From contig CBDETM010000002.1 in NCBI GenBank assembly GCA_965242905.1, positions 5,270,001 to 5,334,000 of the forward strand: a stretch of DNA of 64,000 nucleotides, read 5' to 3'. This stretch comes from Bin5 sp965242905 (GTDB lineage: Bacteria; Chloroflexota; Anaerolineae; Caldilineales; Caldilineaceae). Each line of letters begins with the position of its first letter. Position 1 is the first letter of the stretch. A model generated the notes under the pieces. It made no database searches, was not told the DNA's origin, and saw only the letters and a program-made list of their open reading frames with translations. Shown here in pieces: positions 34,701 through 42,505 of this stretch. The position numbers and the translations under genes are program-made.

Positions 34701-35639
34701 GGCCAGAATCAGGTTCGGTTCCTGCAGCAGTGTTTCGCGCAGTCTGTCAAGTCCTCCATCTCCGGCCGGACTCGAACCGGCTCCTCCGGCTAGTGTGGAC
34801 TCTCTTTCCAACGGGCCCTGTACCAGGGCGGTGTCCCTCTTCTGTTCCCGGACCAGCTCAGGTAGGGAGAGTTCGCCGGGAGGCGCCGAGCCGGCACTTC
34901 CAGAGAGTACGCTTGCGAGGGCTTCACTTCCGGGCCCAATCAGGACCCTTTGAAGCTGCAGTTCGCTACGCTGCGTTGCCGGGTCGAAGGACCTCAACGT
35001 CTCTATTTCGTCGCCAAACAGGTCGATGCGGACAGGGTGGGGGAGATTGGGAGGCCAGATGTCAATGATTCCGCCGCGACGGGCGAAAGTCCCCGGTTCC
35101 TCCACCACCTGCACGGGTTCGTATCCATTCTGCACCCAGCGGCCGGTCAGATCATCCAGTTGGACGAAGCTACCGACGCGTAGAGGGCGCAGGGCCATTC
35201 GGAACAGTCGGGCGGGCAACGTTTTCTGCATGAGGGCCCGCGCCGAGGAGACCACCACGGCCGGCGAGTTGCTCTTTTGCTGTAGGGCCGCAAGCGAGGT
35301 CAGTCTGAGCTGGCGAGTGCGTCCTGTCCAGGGAATACGTTCATAGGGCAGAGAGTCGGGATCGGCATAACGAGAGATTTGCGGCGGCGCGTCGGAAGGC
35401 GGCAGAAACAGAGCCAGTTGCTCGGCCCACTTTTCGGCCTGGTCGGCTGTACCAGTCAGCACGAGGACCGGTCCTTTTCGCTCGACGGCGGCAGCGGCAA
35501 CCACAAGGGCGCGCGCTGCCGCGTAGAGTTTTTGAGGCGCCGGTGTATGGCCATTGAGCAGATTCTGAAAGGCGGGCTGGTCCTTGAGAAGCGGAAGCAG
35601 GCCTGAGAGATTCATGTGTGTATTGTTTGCTCTGTCCAA
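31722..35639 (-). CDS. mfd: Transcription-repair coupling factor Mfd
   Basis: 1305 residues, longer than the usual 1150-1200; the extra length is in the N-terminal third (Pro/Gly-rich insert around 260-310). UvrB-like N-terminus (GIIDIWPP, IDLFGDEIE), RNA polymerase-interaction domain (VVHMEHGIGVYEGL near 565), then RecG-like translocase with Walker A GDVGYGKT, DEEQRFG, and QLRGRVGR, and the C-terminal TRCF domain. It removes stalled RNA polymerase and recruits UvrA for strand-specific repair. No good ribosome-binding site is visible; a second in-frame ATG at 35615 is the alternative start. Lies 66 bp after pth on the same strand, a conserved pairing. Confidence 0.96.
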   Translation of the reverse strand: MDRANNTHMNLSGLLPLLKDQPAFQNLLNGHTPAPQKLYAAARALVVAAAAVERKGPVLVLTGTADQAEKWAEQLALFLPPSDAPPQISRYADPDSLPYERIPWTGRTRQLRLTSLAALQQKSNSPAVVVSSARALMQKTLPARLFRMALRPLRVGSFVQLDDLTGRWVQNGYEPVQVVEEPGTFARRGGIIDIWPPNLPHPVRIDLFGDEIETLRSFDPATQRSELQLQRVLIGPGSEALASVLSGSAGSAPPGELSLPELVREQKRDTALVQGPLERESTLAGGAGSSPAGDGGLDRLRETLLQEPNLILAIREEIVRELDDLGAGRTFRGIEWYLPYLYSRPASLLDHLPGNGLLVLDDGELLADSLKEAEREGAQTYQELLRGHELPSDFSASFFSPEDILDQIAAHRPLVLGTNGLPGDVQEAESSALARNFVPGPHFAGQIKRILQEMRKHANASDRVVLISRQTARLQEELGEAQLTSNLISDLDSPPPPGISLLQGVLPEGFVMTGFTASGVDGNGRSPASLRLFTDSELFGWTRQSRSRRHRSESSVAPELFFADVSPNDYVVHMEHGIGVYEGLSRLEMGGVEREYLQVNYARGDKLYVPVHQADRLSRYVGAGDAGIPPSVSRLGTSDWQTVKARAKKAVEDIAEDLLKLYAEREVVPGYAFSPDGPWQEEMEAAFPFRETADQIDAIIDVKRDMETDRPMDRVIIGDVGYGKTEVAIRAAFKAVMDGKQAAVLVPTTVLAQQHYRVFSDRLKQFPILVEMLSRFRTQAQQEKVLQKLQAGTADIVIGTHRLLSGDVEFNSLGLLIIDEEQRFGVSHKERLKQIRSQMDVLTLSATPIPRTLHMSLSGVRDMSTINTPPRERLPVRTILSEFDNTLVRQAVQRELERDGQVFFVHNRVRGLQTLATRLQREVPEAVVAIAHGQMAERELENTMLRFADGEIDVLVCTTIVENGLDIRRANTIIVNRADHFGLAQLYQLRGRVGRGAVRGYCYLFHDRHSTLTFDARRRLEALLESSDELGAGFRIAMRDLEIRGAGELLGAKQHGQIASVGFDLYTRLLAQSVNDLRATRERFAKAQAENGDVAEAESSNSQGPPHVMPQPQVGGAFPTALDDPLAPPVTLDLPLRAEIPAYYVEDEGLRLQLYRRIAGLGSLHDLEEMRREIEDRFGKDPEENALPQELENLFYQIQVKMEALTTGILNIARRRDQIAVKLPVGFPLHAIGSPDVVKGVLDDGPRRKLQSFLRMGLGRTTDEGEFIPNNAIHVGREAIYIPIDEDERWRTLLIDSLKALRTDK

Positions 35640-35705
35640 TCTGTTGGTGCCGGCCTACAGCAGGCAAAGTGTAGGCTCACCGTGTTTGCCGAATGCGGCG
35701 CCTGG

Positions 35706-36332
35706 TCAGGCTGTCGCCGCAGGCGCCGAATTAAACCGATTCATTGCCAGGTCGATCCCATGGAAAAGCCAGGCTTCGACGGCATCGGCGACGCTGTGAC
35801 GAAGGGTGTCGAAGATGATTTCTTCTTCGTCGCTAAAGTCCTGCAGTACGTAGGCGGCCGGACTCATTTGAGATTGAGGCCGACCGATTCCCACTCTGGC
35901 GCGGGGAAAGCGGTCGGATCCCAACATTCGGATTAGCGACTTCATTCCGTTGTGTCCTCCGCTGCCACCAAAGGGGCGCAGACGCAGTTTGCCGCTGGGA
36001 AGGTCGAGCTCATCGTAGATGACAAATATGTCATGTGGTTCTACTCGATAGAAACTTGCCACCGGTGCGACAGCGTTGCCGCACAGGTTCATGAAGGTAA
36101 GGGGCCGGACCATCAGCACCCTCTGCCCGGACGCATCTACTTTGGGCAGCCGGCCAGATTTGAGGGTAGGCGAATGCGTTATGGAACCTAAGCCATACAG
36201 GGCATTGTATTTCGCACGCGAAAGTGGAATATTATGCCGCTCGGCCAAAGTGTCCACAACTTGAAAGCCGATATTGTGTCGATTGCGCGCGTACTTGGGC
36301 CCTGGATTGCCCAGACCCACTATCATTTTCAT
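35706..36332 (-). CDS. pth: Peptidyl-tRNA hydrolase
   Basis: 208 residues. Releases peptides from stalled peptidyl-tRNA. Begins MKMIVGLGNPGPKY, with catalytic H19 (NRHNIGF), the DELDLPSGKLRLRPFGGSGGHNG-type active-site segment (D near 106) and a typical terminal helix. A slightly longer insertion lies around residues 45-70. First of the pth-mfd pair. Confidence 0.95.
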   Translation of the reverse strand: MKMIVGLGNPGPKYARNRHNIGFQVVDTLAERHNIPLSRAKYNALYGLGSITHSPTLKSGRLPKVDASGQRVLMVRPLTFMNLCGNAVAPVASFYRVEPHDIFVIYDELDLPSGKLRLRPFGGSGGHNGMKSLIRMLGSDRFPRARVGIGRPQSQMSPAAYVLQDFSDEEEIIFDTLRHSVADAVEAWLFHGIDLAMNRFNSAPAATA

Positions 36333-36705
36333 TGTCGACCGTTCAGACAGATCTTCGTTCTGCGTTAGCCAGGTATCGTTATTGCCGTCAGACGTGTATT
36401 CAACCGCCCCAAAGGGGGTCGCAGAGGCTGCCCTTCAGACTGAAACACCGGCCGCTGATTGGTGAAATGCGGAAGAATGGGATCAACCGTGAACGACTGC
36501 CAGCAGTTGATTATCCCGCATCTGAAACGGCTGGCCAAACCTGGCGTCCTGCAGCCGTGCCCGGAAAAGCGGAGGCGACGCCTACGGCTCACATTGCTGA
36601 CAGGGTCTTGTGCGGGTTGCAACTGTTCTGGCAGTGTCCCCAAGGGACAGCTGTTGATCAAGGTTTGGACAGCACGCCTCAACCTGCAACGGGGCCGGAA
36701 TGGAG
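36333..36705. other. Intergenic region between LRR gene end and pth start
   Basis: 373 bp. A hairpin of TGTCC/GGACA arms around CCAAG lies at 36640-36654, about 60 bp past the LRR stop in the direction of its transcription, and could end that transcript. Otherwise nothing recognised; the pth promoter is expected at its right edge. Confidence 0.3.
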
Positions 36706-38994
36706 TCAGTCCGGGCAGGGGGGCAGGTTGAGACCGGCCAGGTGGGCCGACACAGCAGCATTGGCATCAGCCGGGTCGATGTGGTCGGGAAGGCAAAGCT
36801 GGTTTGCAGACAGGTCGAGAGTCGACAGATTCGTGAGGGGGCTCAGGTCCGGCACCGGCCCCGTCAACCGGTTCGAGGCTAGGATCAGACTGGTCAAGCC
36901 TGTCAGCGTGCTCATGCCAGGAATCGAACCGATCAATTGGTTGGAGCCAAGATCCAGGTTTGTCAGGTTCGTGAGTGCGGCCAAGGCAGGTATCGAACCG
37001 GTCAATTGGTTGCGGGCGAGGTTGAGCCGAGACAGGATTGTGAGGGACCCGAGGTCGGGTATCGGTCCAGTCAACTGATTGCTGCTCAGGTCCACCCAAT
37101 AGAGGTTGGCAAGAGAACCGAGCGCGGGAATTGTTCCCGACAGCAGATTGTTTGCCAGGGAGAGGTTGGTAAGTTTCGTAAGCGCGGCGAGGTTCGGGAT
37201 TGGGCCGGAAAGCTGATTCTGAGCCAAGAGCATAAGCCTGAGGTTGACGAGCGCGCCGACATCAGGAATCCGGCCCGTTAGCTGGTTGCTACTCAGATCA
37301 ATCCAGGCCAGTTTCGTGAGAGCGCTCAAACTCGGGATAGTTCCAGTCAGTTGATTGCCCTCAAGGTACAGGTCGGTCAGGTTGGAAAGGGAATCGAGGT
37401 CAGGAATCGACCCACTCAGTTGGTTGCCTGAGAGAGACAGCACGGTCAGGCCGGTGAGAGCACTCAAGTCGGGAATGGGCCCTGTCAGCTGATTCGTTCC
37501 CAGGTGAAGTTCTGTCAGGTTTGTGAGGGCACGCAGATCCGGAATAGACCCATTCAGTTTGTTGTCCGCTAAGGAAAGGTCGTACAGGTTCGTGAGGGAG
37601 CTCAGAGAGGGAATCGAACCCGATAATTGATTGAAGCCGAGGTCAAGGACTTCCAGGTTCGTAAGCGCGTTCAGATCCGGTATTGATCCGGTAAGCTGGT
37701 TGCTGCTGACAGACAGCCACTCCAGCTTTGTAAGGGCACCCAGATCAGGAACTGGCCCAGTCAGTTGATTGAAATCAAGGGCAAGAACAGTGAGTCCGGA
37801 GAGCGCGCTAAGATCTGGAAGCGAACCGTTCAGCCCGTTGCCGGCAAGAGTCAGTTCCTTAACCCGCCCTTCGTCGTCAGTTTTGACGCCGTACCAGGTA
37901 TCGATGGAAGCGCTGGAGAGCCAGTTGTCCTTGCGGGCCCAATTTGCGCCGTCAGTCGCCTGATAGAGGGCAACCAGCGCAGCTCTCTGGTCAGTCGGGT
38001 CAGGCGTTGCAAGGGAGTCGGAAACGACGACGGAGACCACCTGCGACCATCTACCGCGGGCGCCGTTCAGGTCCACTGCAGCAACGGCGTAGAAGCAGGT
38101 CTGGCCCGCGGTTGCTCCCAGGCGCAGGAACGAGGTACCGGTCAAGTCTCCTGCGTCGAGCCGCTCCCAACCGGTAACTGCGTTTTTCCACTCCCACAGC
38201 TGGTAGGAGACGGCTCCCGATACGGCTGACCATCTCGTTTCTACTGTAGCTGAAACATTGGATGATACTGTGAGCACGGGGGCAGGCAGAGCGGTCGTCG
38301 AGACTGGGAGGGTTACGTTTACTTGCTCCGACCACCCGCCGCGTACGCCGGCTGCATCTATGGCGGCGATGATGTAGTAGTAGGTACGCCCCGGCGTAAG
38401 GGCAGAGTGGCCGAATGCAGTTTCAGTCAGGCTGTCGCCGCCGATTTGCTGCCAGCCGTTGTCACTGTCCCACCAGGTCCATAGTTCGTACCTGACGGCG
38501 CCTACTACGGCATTCCAGCTGACATCGACCGCTGTCGATCCCGCGGAAGACGCGGTGAGTTGGGGCGGTGACAGAGGTTGTGACTGCGCAGGTAAGGTGA
38601 GTGACAGTTGCTCCGACCACTGGCCCCTGATTCCGCGGCCATCCAGCGCCGCGACCAGATAGTAGTAGGTCCTGTCTGCAGTCAGGTCGGAATGGGTATG
38701 AGAATTGCCGGTCAAGCTGCCTTGGCCGAGGCGTTGCCAGCCTGGTTCGTTTTGCCACCAAACCCAGAGCTCGTACCCGGCTGCACCGGAAACAGAGGTC
38801 CAGGAGAGTTCGACTGAAGTGGCGCCCGCAATGCGCGCGGTCAGAGTGGGGGCTGCCAGCGTTGGAGATGTATTGGACTGGGCGTAGGCCGCACTGTGAG
38901 ACAGGTGAGAAAAAAGAATGATGGCCGGAATGGCTGCAATCAGAAGGGTGAATCGCTTGAACCGGGTGATAGCATTTTGCCGACAGAGCTTCAA
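36706..38994 (-). CDS. Secreted fibronectin type III / leucine-rich-repeat protein
   Basis: 762 residues from a TTG start with AAAGG upstream. N-terminal signal peptide (hydrophobic 16-33, cleavage after AYAQ). Three FN3-like domains at about 43-135, 137-231 and 232-325, each with the Trp-rich YELWxWW strand. A short LRR cap (about 336-385) is followed by 16 leucine-rich repeats of 23 residues with the pattern LTNLxxLxLxxNQLTGxIPDLxx, ending in a C-terminal cap with two Cys. No membrane anchor or sortase signal. The plant-type repeat pattern suggests a protein-binding extracellular surface, perhaps for adhesion or contact with other cells; no enzyme domain. Confidence 0.88.
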   Translation of the reverse strand: MKLCRQNAITRFKRFTLLIAAIPAIILFSHLSHSAAYAQSNTSPTLAAPTLTARIAGATSVELSWTSVSGAAGYELWVWWQNEPGWQRLGQGSLTGNSHTHSDLTADRTYYYLVAALDGRGIRGQWSEQLSLTLPAQSQPLSPPQLTASSAGSTAVDVSWNAVVGAVRYELWTWWDSDNGWQQIGGDSLTETAFGHSALTPGRTYYYIIAAIDAAGVRGGWSEQVNVTLPVSTTALPAPVLTVSSNVSATVETRWSAVSGAVSYQLWEWKNAVTGWERLDAGDLTGTSFLRLGATAGQTCFYAVAAVDLNGARGRWSQVVSVVVSDSLATPDPTDQRAALVALYQATDGANWARKDNWLSSASIDTWYGVKTDDEGRVKELTLAGNGLNGSLPDLSALSGLTVLALDFNQLTGPVPDLGALTKLEWLSVSSNQLTGSIPDLNALTNLEVLDLGFNQLSGSIPSLSSLTNLYDLSLADNKLNGSIPDLRALTNLTELHLGTNQLTGPIPDLSALTGLTVLSLSGNQLSGSIPDLDSLSNLTDLYLEGNQLTGTIPSLSALTKLAWIDLSSNQLTGRIPDVGALVNLRLMLLAQNQLSGPIPNLAALTKLTNLSLANNLLSGTIPALGSLANLYWVDLSSNQLTGPIPDLGSLTILSRLNLARNQLTGSIPALAALTNLTNLDLGSNQLIGSIPGMSTLTGLTSLILASNRLTGPVPDLSPLTNLSTLDLSANQLCLPDHIDPADANAAVSAHLAGLNLPPCPD
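36740..37860 (-). repeat. 16 tandem 69-bp units coding leucine-rich repeats
   Basis: In-frame, diverged 69-bp units inside the LRR gene, seen as the recurring anti-sense pattern of NQLTG and IPDL codons. The units differ at many synonymous sites, so the array is old rather than freshly amplified. Confidence 0.75.
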
Positions 38995-39102
38995 GGTGGA
39001 GCCTTTCCGAGATTCTCGGCAACCGCAGGAGCTTCTCTATTAGGTAGGGCCCGCCAAGCGTTTCGCCCGGACCGGCGTCGCACCAGAGCTTGGAGACCCA
39101 CC
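38995..39102 (-). promoter_or_regulatory. Structured leader upstream of the LRR gene
   Basis: On the - strand the segment opens with GGTGG (39098-39102) and closes with CCACC (38995-38999) directly before the TTG start. Inside are the hairpin CCGAG-AAT-CTCGG (39007-39019), stem GGTGGG/CCCTACC and a GCG-AAA-CGC hairpin. This could be a cis-regulatory RNA that hides the ribosome-binding site (AAAGG lies between the CTCGG arm and CCACC). It matches no class I recognise. The remaining intergenic DNA to 39425 shows no gene. Confidence 0.4.
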
Positions 39103-39425
39103 TCTATGTGGTAACGTCGTTTCCTAATGCATCCAGTGGGTAAAAGGCAGGGGCTAATTTGTCATTGAATCAACCAATATCGAGTCAGGAACGCCCGTAT
39201 TGGCTTGATCGAAAGGAGATTTTGTCAGCTGGCGGCGCCGGGGAATACCTGTACTTGTTCCAACCTGAGACGTTTCGACTCTCAATCTGTCGAGACCCAA
39301 ATTGATCAGTCACTTTGCTTGCTTTTGATGGGCTTCGGCCAAGTGAGAAAGGCCGACCGCGTCTGCCATGCACGGCCGGCCCAGATGGCACGATTGCGGG
39401 ATCGAAATGTCAATCGCTGGCAGTT

Positions 39426-40325
39426 CTATTCGTTCCTGGCCAGTACCCATTCCAAGAGTCGTTTAGCAGCGAAAACCGCTGCCAGCAGAAGGAAAAGGCC
39501 TGCGCTCCACCGGACACCTGTGAAAAAGTGTTCGCGAAGTCTCTCCAGAGCCAGTGTTTCTCCCAGGTCACCCAGGATTCCGGGCGGTTGAACAATCGAA
39601 CTTTGATTGGTCGAAGAGGACTGGCCCTCCGTTGTACCCCCACCTTCACTTTGGGAGGGCGGCGGAGGGGTAGCAGTCGGTTCGTCGGCAGTCCCTTCGA
39701 TATTGGGCTGCTCTACCCGGACCTCTGCGACTGTAGGCTGCGGGTACGGCGTAGGGGTATCGATGGGAATCGGTGTTGGTGTGGGCTCGTCAGGGGTAGG
39801 CGTGATAGGCTCCTTACTGACAGAGATGTTATGGACGAAGAATTCACCGTAGTTTCCGTCGGGCCGAACAACACGCAAACGCAGTGTATATGTTCCTGGT
39901 GCAAGGACATCTGTGTGCCATACCCCGAGCTGTCCATTCACGACCTGTCGTGTTTCCCCGCCGAAATACGCGTAGTGTTCGTCGCCCCTTGACGCTTCCT
40001 TGACGGAGAGTTCATAGCGGGCGAAGGGAGAGCCGGTTGCTGTTCCCATTATCGGCACGGAGCCGCTGACGCTGCTGTCTTGTTCTGGTGATGTTATTCC
40101 CGATTGGCCCGTCTGTTCACTACGGGCCTGTACTCTGTCCAGCCGCGGTTGCAGAAACTGATCATGCGAATAAGGAGCGCTGAACAGTTCAGCCGCCGCG
40201 TTGGAAGTGCCGGTCATGAAGGCAGACGCAATTAGTGCTGCAGACAGGAAAGCGAGGAAGTATGGGACCACCGGCCTTATGTTTTGCCTATGCGTCCTGA
40301 AGCGAAATCTGCGCAGTACGGTCAT
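39426..40325 (-). CDS. Exported Pro/Thr-rich protein with C-terminal membrane anchor
   Basis: 299 residues, ATG preceded by AAGGACC. Basic N-terminus and hydrophobic helix (22-40) form a signal sequence. A beta-rich domain at about 90-170 (GSPFARYELSVKEAS... GVWHTDVLAPGTYTLRLRVV) resembles an Ig/FN3-like module. A ~90-residue Pro/Thr/Glu linker follows (PTPTPIPIDTPTP), then a single membrane helix (about 268-290) and a basic tail. Probably an externally exposed receptor-like or adhesive protein. Shares the envelope cluster with the LRR and Dsb genes. No family name assigned. Confidence 0.7.
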   Translation of the reverse strand: MTVLRRFRFRTHRQNIRPVVPYFLAFLSAALIASAFMTGTSNAAAELFSAPYSHDQFLQPRLDRVQARSEQTGQSGITSPEQDSSVSGSVPIMGTATGSPFARYELSVKEASRGDEHYAYFGGETRQVVNGQLGVWHTDVLAPGTYTLRLRVVRPDGNYGEFFVHNISVSKEPITPTPDEPTPTPIPIDTPTPYPQPTVAEVRVEQPNIEGTADEPTATPPPPSQSEGGGTTEGQSSSTNQSSIVQPPGILGDLGETLALERLREHFFTGVRWSAGLFLLLAAVFAAKRLLEWVLARNE

Positions 40326-40427
40326 GAACTGAATGGTCCTTGTGGGGCGTATAGTGGCGGCTCCTGCTGGAAATGTCCTGCAGGCTGCTGCCGTTCGGGT
40401 AGTCCGCTCCGACCCAAACGTGCTTCG

Positions 40428-41357
40428 CTACTGAAGTGATTGGATGTAAAGAATAATGTCGACAATCTGCACGTCGGTCAGGTTGGGTTGTCCACCTGAA
40501 GGCGGCATGGCGATGCCGGTGCGATTCTGCGGCGCATCGGCGGCGCGGCCATCGCGGATGATTGCAAACATTTCGCTTTCAGTCAGGCCAGAGACCTGTG
40601 GTGAGTTTGCCAAAGCGGTACCCAATCCTTCGACGCCAACCCCGTTTTGGCCGTGGCATGAGGCACAGGCCTGGGAATAGAGGGAAGCCCCATTCTCCAG
40701 ACTGGTAGGCGTGACCGTCGGCGCGGGCGTAGCGGTCGGACCGGCGGACAGTTGCACAAATGGTAGTTCTGAAACAATGGGGCGTGCGAATTCCGGCAGT
40801 GAGATTTGAACCATTCCGGCTCGGGCGGCTCCGGCAGTGTAGAGTGCCAGTGCAATGAGTACAATCAGGGGAGCCGGCCATCTCGGCCACCGAACCGACC
40901 AAGCCTTGCCGGCACCTCCAGGCTCGCCGGCAATAACCATCAACATGCCTGTGGTGATAATCATGAAACCGACCATCGCCAGGAGCGGGATCGTGACGAC
41001 GCCAAACCAATCAATCCATACTGTCGAGCAAGTTACCCCGACTCCACACGAGGACGGTGAACCGAGAAAGGGCGTCTTCTGAAGCAGGAAATGGTACACC
41101 GAAACACCCTGGCCGAGAAGGGAAAAGGGCAGTACCAGATGGGGAAGATGATGGTCTCTTCGCAATATTCCAAGGGTAAGCAGACCGGCAAGGGGATACA
41201 TCAGGATGCGCTGGTACCAGCAAAGGGTACACGGGATAAAGCCGTTTACTTCACTGAAGTAGAGGCTGCCCATGGTAGCGACCCATGCTGCGATAAGTGC
41301 CCCGTAAAGGCCCAGTTTTGTGGAAAGACTTGAACTGTTCATCTGGATTGATTTCAA
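40428..41357 (-). CDS. DsbB disulfide oxidase fused to cytochrome c
   Basis: 309 residues (TTG at 41357; ATG at 41342 is the alternative). Residues 1-145 are a DsbB four-helix domain: first pair C43-x-x-C46 (CTLCWYQR), second pair C104/C110. An extra hydrophobic helix (163-180) and a Pro/Thr linker lead to a class I cytochrome c domain, with heme motif C231-A-S-C234-H235 and axial M284 (AMPP). DsbB reoxidises DsbA and passes electrons to quinone; the tethered cytochrome c could offer an alternative acceptor outside the membrane. Starts 4 bp after the DsbA gene, so the two form an operon. Not a usual DsbB layout. Confidence 0.88.
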   Translation of the reverse strand: MKSIQMNSSSLSTKLGLYGALIAAWVATMGSLYFSEVNGFIPCTLCWYQRILMYPLAGLLTLGILRRDHHLPHLVLPFSLLGQGVSVYHFLLQKTPFLGSPSSCGVGVTCSTVWIDWFGVVTIPLLAMVGFMIITTGMLMVIAGEPGGAGKAWSVRWPRWPAPLIVLIALALYTAGAARAGMVQISLPEFARPIVSELPFVQLSAGPTATPAPTVTPTSLENGASLYSQACASCHGQNGVGVEGLGTALANSPQVSGLTESEMFAIIRDGRAADAPQNRTGIAMPPSGGQPNLTDVQIVDIILYIQSLQ

Positions 41358-41361
41358 GTGT

Positions 41362-42075
41362 TCACTGATCGGACGGCAGTTGGTTGTCGATTGCCGCGGA
41401 GACGGCCTCGTAGTCCAGCGGGTTGTCGACGCGCATTCCGTTTACCAGCACGGTTGGCGTGCTGTTGTGTCCGGCTGCACGTGCGGCTTGCAGACTTTGC
41501 GAAATGGTTGGCAGATGCGACAGATTCGTCAAGCAGGAAGTAAACGTGTCGCCATCCAGTTCCAGTTCCACTGCGTAGTCGATCAGACGTTCCATGAGAA
41601 ATGCGCTTGGGCCAGAGGAGGTTGCCTGGAAGACGCGGTCGTGGTACGGCCAGAACTGTCCCTGGTCGGCAGCGCACTCGCTGGCCTGGGCGGCAAGCGA
41701 GGCGCCGGGCTCGTGCTGTTGAAGCGGGAAGTGATGGAATTCCAGTTTCACCTTTCCACTAACGATATAGTTGTCTACAAGGCCGGGTTTGACGCGCTGG
41801 TTGAAGGCAGCACATGCAGGACAGCGGAAGTCTTCCCACGCCTGAACAGTCACGGGGGCCTCGGGGTCGCCCAGGGAGTTTCGATTCTGCCAGGCGGAGG
41901 GAACGCCGGAATAGTCGGGTGGCTCAGAAGCTGACTCCCCGTTGCCGGATGCAACGGCCAGTATGACAGCTATCAGTCCTATCAGCACAACCGCCCCACC
42001 AACCAGATAGACGCTCAGGGACAGTCGTTGTCTTTTGTCGGCAAGACGGGTTTTCATTTTCATGGACATGGTCAA
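41362..42075 (-). CDS. DsbA-like thiol oxidoreductase, membrane-anchored
   Basis: 237 residues; a run of possible starts (TTG 42075, then three ATG codons) precedes a single membrane helix at about 20-42. The periplasmic thioredoxin fold carries the active site C85-P-A-C88 (DFRCPACAAF), the inserted helical domain and the cis-Pro STPTVLVNG (about 208). Oxidises cysteines in exported proteins. It partners the DsbB-cytochrome c fusion directly downstream. The CPAC centre differs from the CPHC of E. coli DsbA, suggesting a different redox potential. Confidence 0.9.
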   Translation of the reverse strand: MTMSMKMKTRLADKRQRLSLSVYLVGGAVVLIGLIAVILAVASGNGESASEPPDYSGVPSAWQNRNSLGDPEAPVTVQAWEDFRCPACAAFNQRVKPGLVDNYIVSGKVKLEFHHFPLQQHEPGASLAAQASECAADQGQFWPYHDRVFQATSSGPSAFLMERLIDYAVELELDGDTFTSCLTNLSHLPTISQSLQAARAAGHNSTPTVLVNGMRVDNPLDYEAVSAAIDNQLPSDQ

Positions 42076-42505
42076 TGGCGTCTCATGGGCAGTTGGGCCA
42101 ATTCGAAAGTGAAATAGATCCCATGATGACGGACTTCAGGACCTCAGATTCCGGACTTGCGCCTGGATCTGAGATCAGGGCCTGATATTTGAATATAGCA
42201 CCGATTCTTGTACATAACAAAACGGCGCCGGAAATCCCATGCAGCCAGATTGACTAACTTTGGCTGCGGCGGTGTTCCGGGTAAGCTTCTTTTGGACAGG
42301 AGTGGGCCAAACACGGCAGCCCTGCTACGTCAGCGGCTTGCCGTCCGACGCAAAGGTCGTTTGGAAACCGAATGTCGGATTGCGGGACGAGCAGGGCAGG
42401 TGTTCGGGATACCCGTTGGGGGACCGGATTGACCTAAGGACAGGTCAAAGAGGCTAAGGCTCTTCTGTTTACTTTCAGATGTTCTCTAGCGGAGGGATCT
42501 CTTCA
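42076..42505. other. Divergent intergenic region between dsbA-like and SDR genes
   Basis: 430 bp. No gene or known RNA is recognised. GGACTTCAGGACCTCAG/CTGAGATCAGGGCC-like near repeats occur at 42130-42180. Promoters of both flanking genes are expected here. Confidence 0.3.

Noticed and set aside
36224..37078. 284-codon open frame on the + strand opposite the LRR gene
   Set aside because: It is the antisense shadow of the LRR coding repeats, with periodic low-complexity sequence.
36740..37860. CRISPR-like regular repetition
   Set aside because: The 69-bp period is coding (leucine-rich repeats), units are diverged, and there are no spacers or cas genes.
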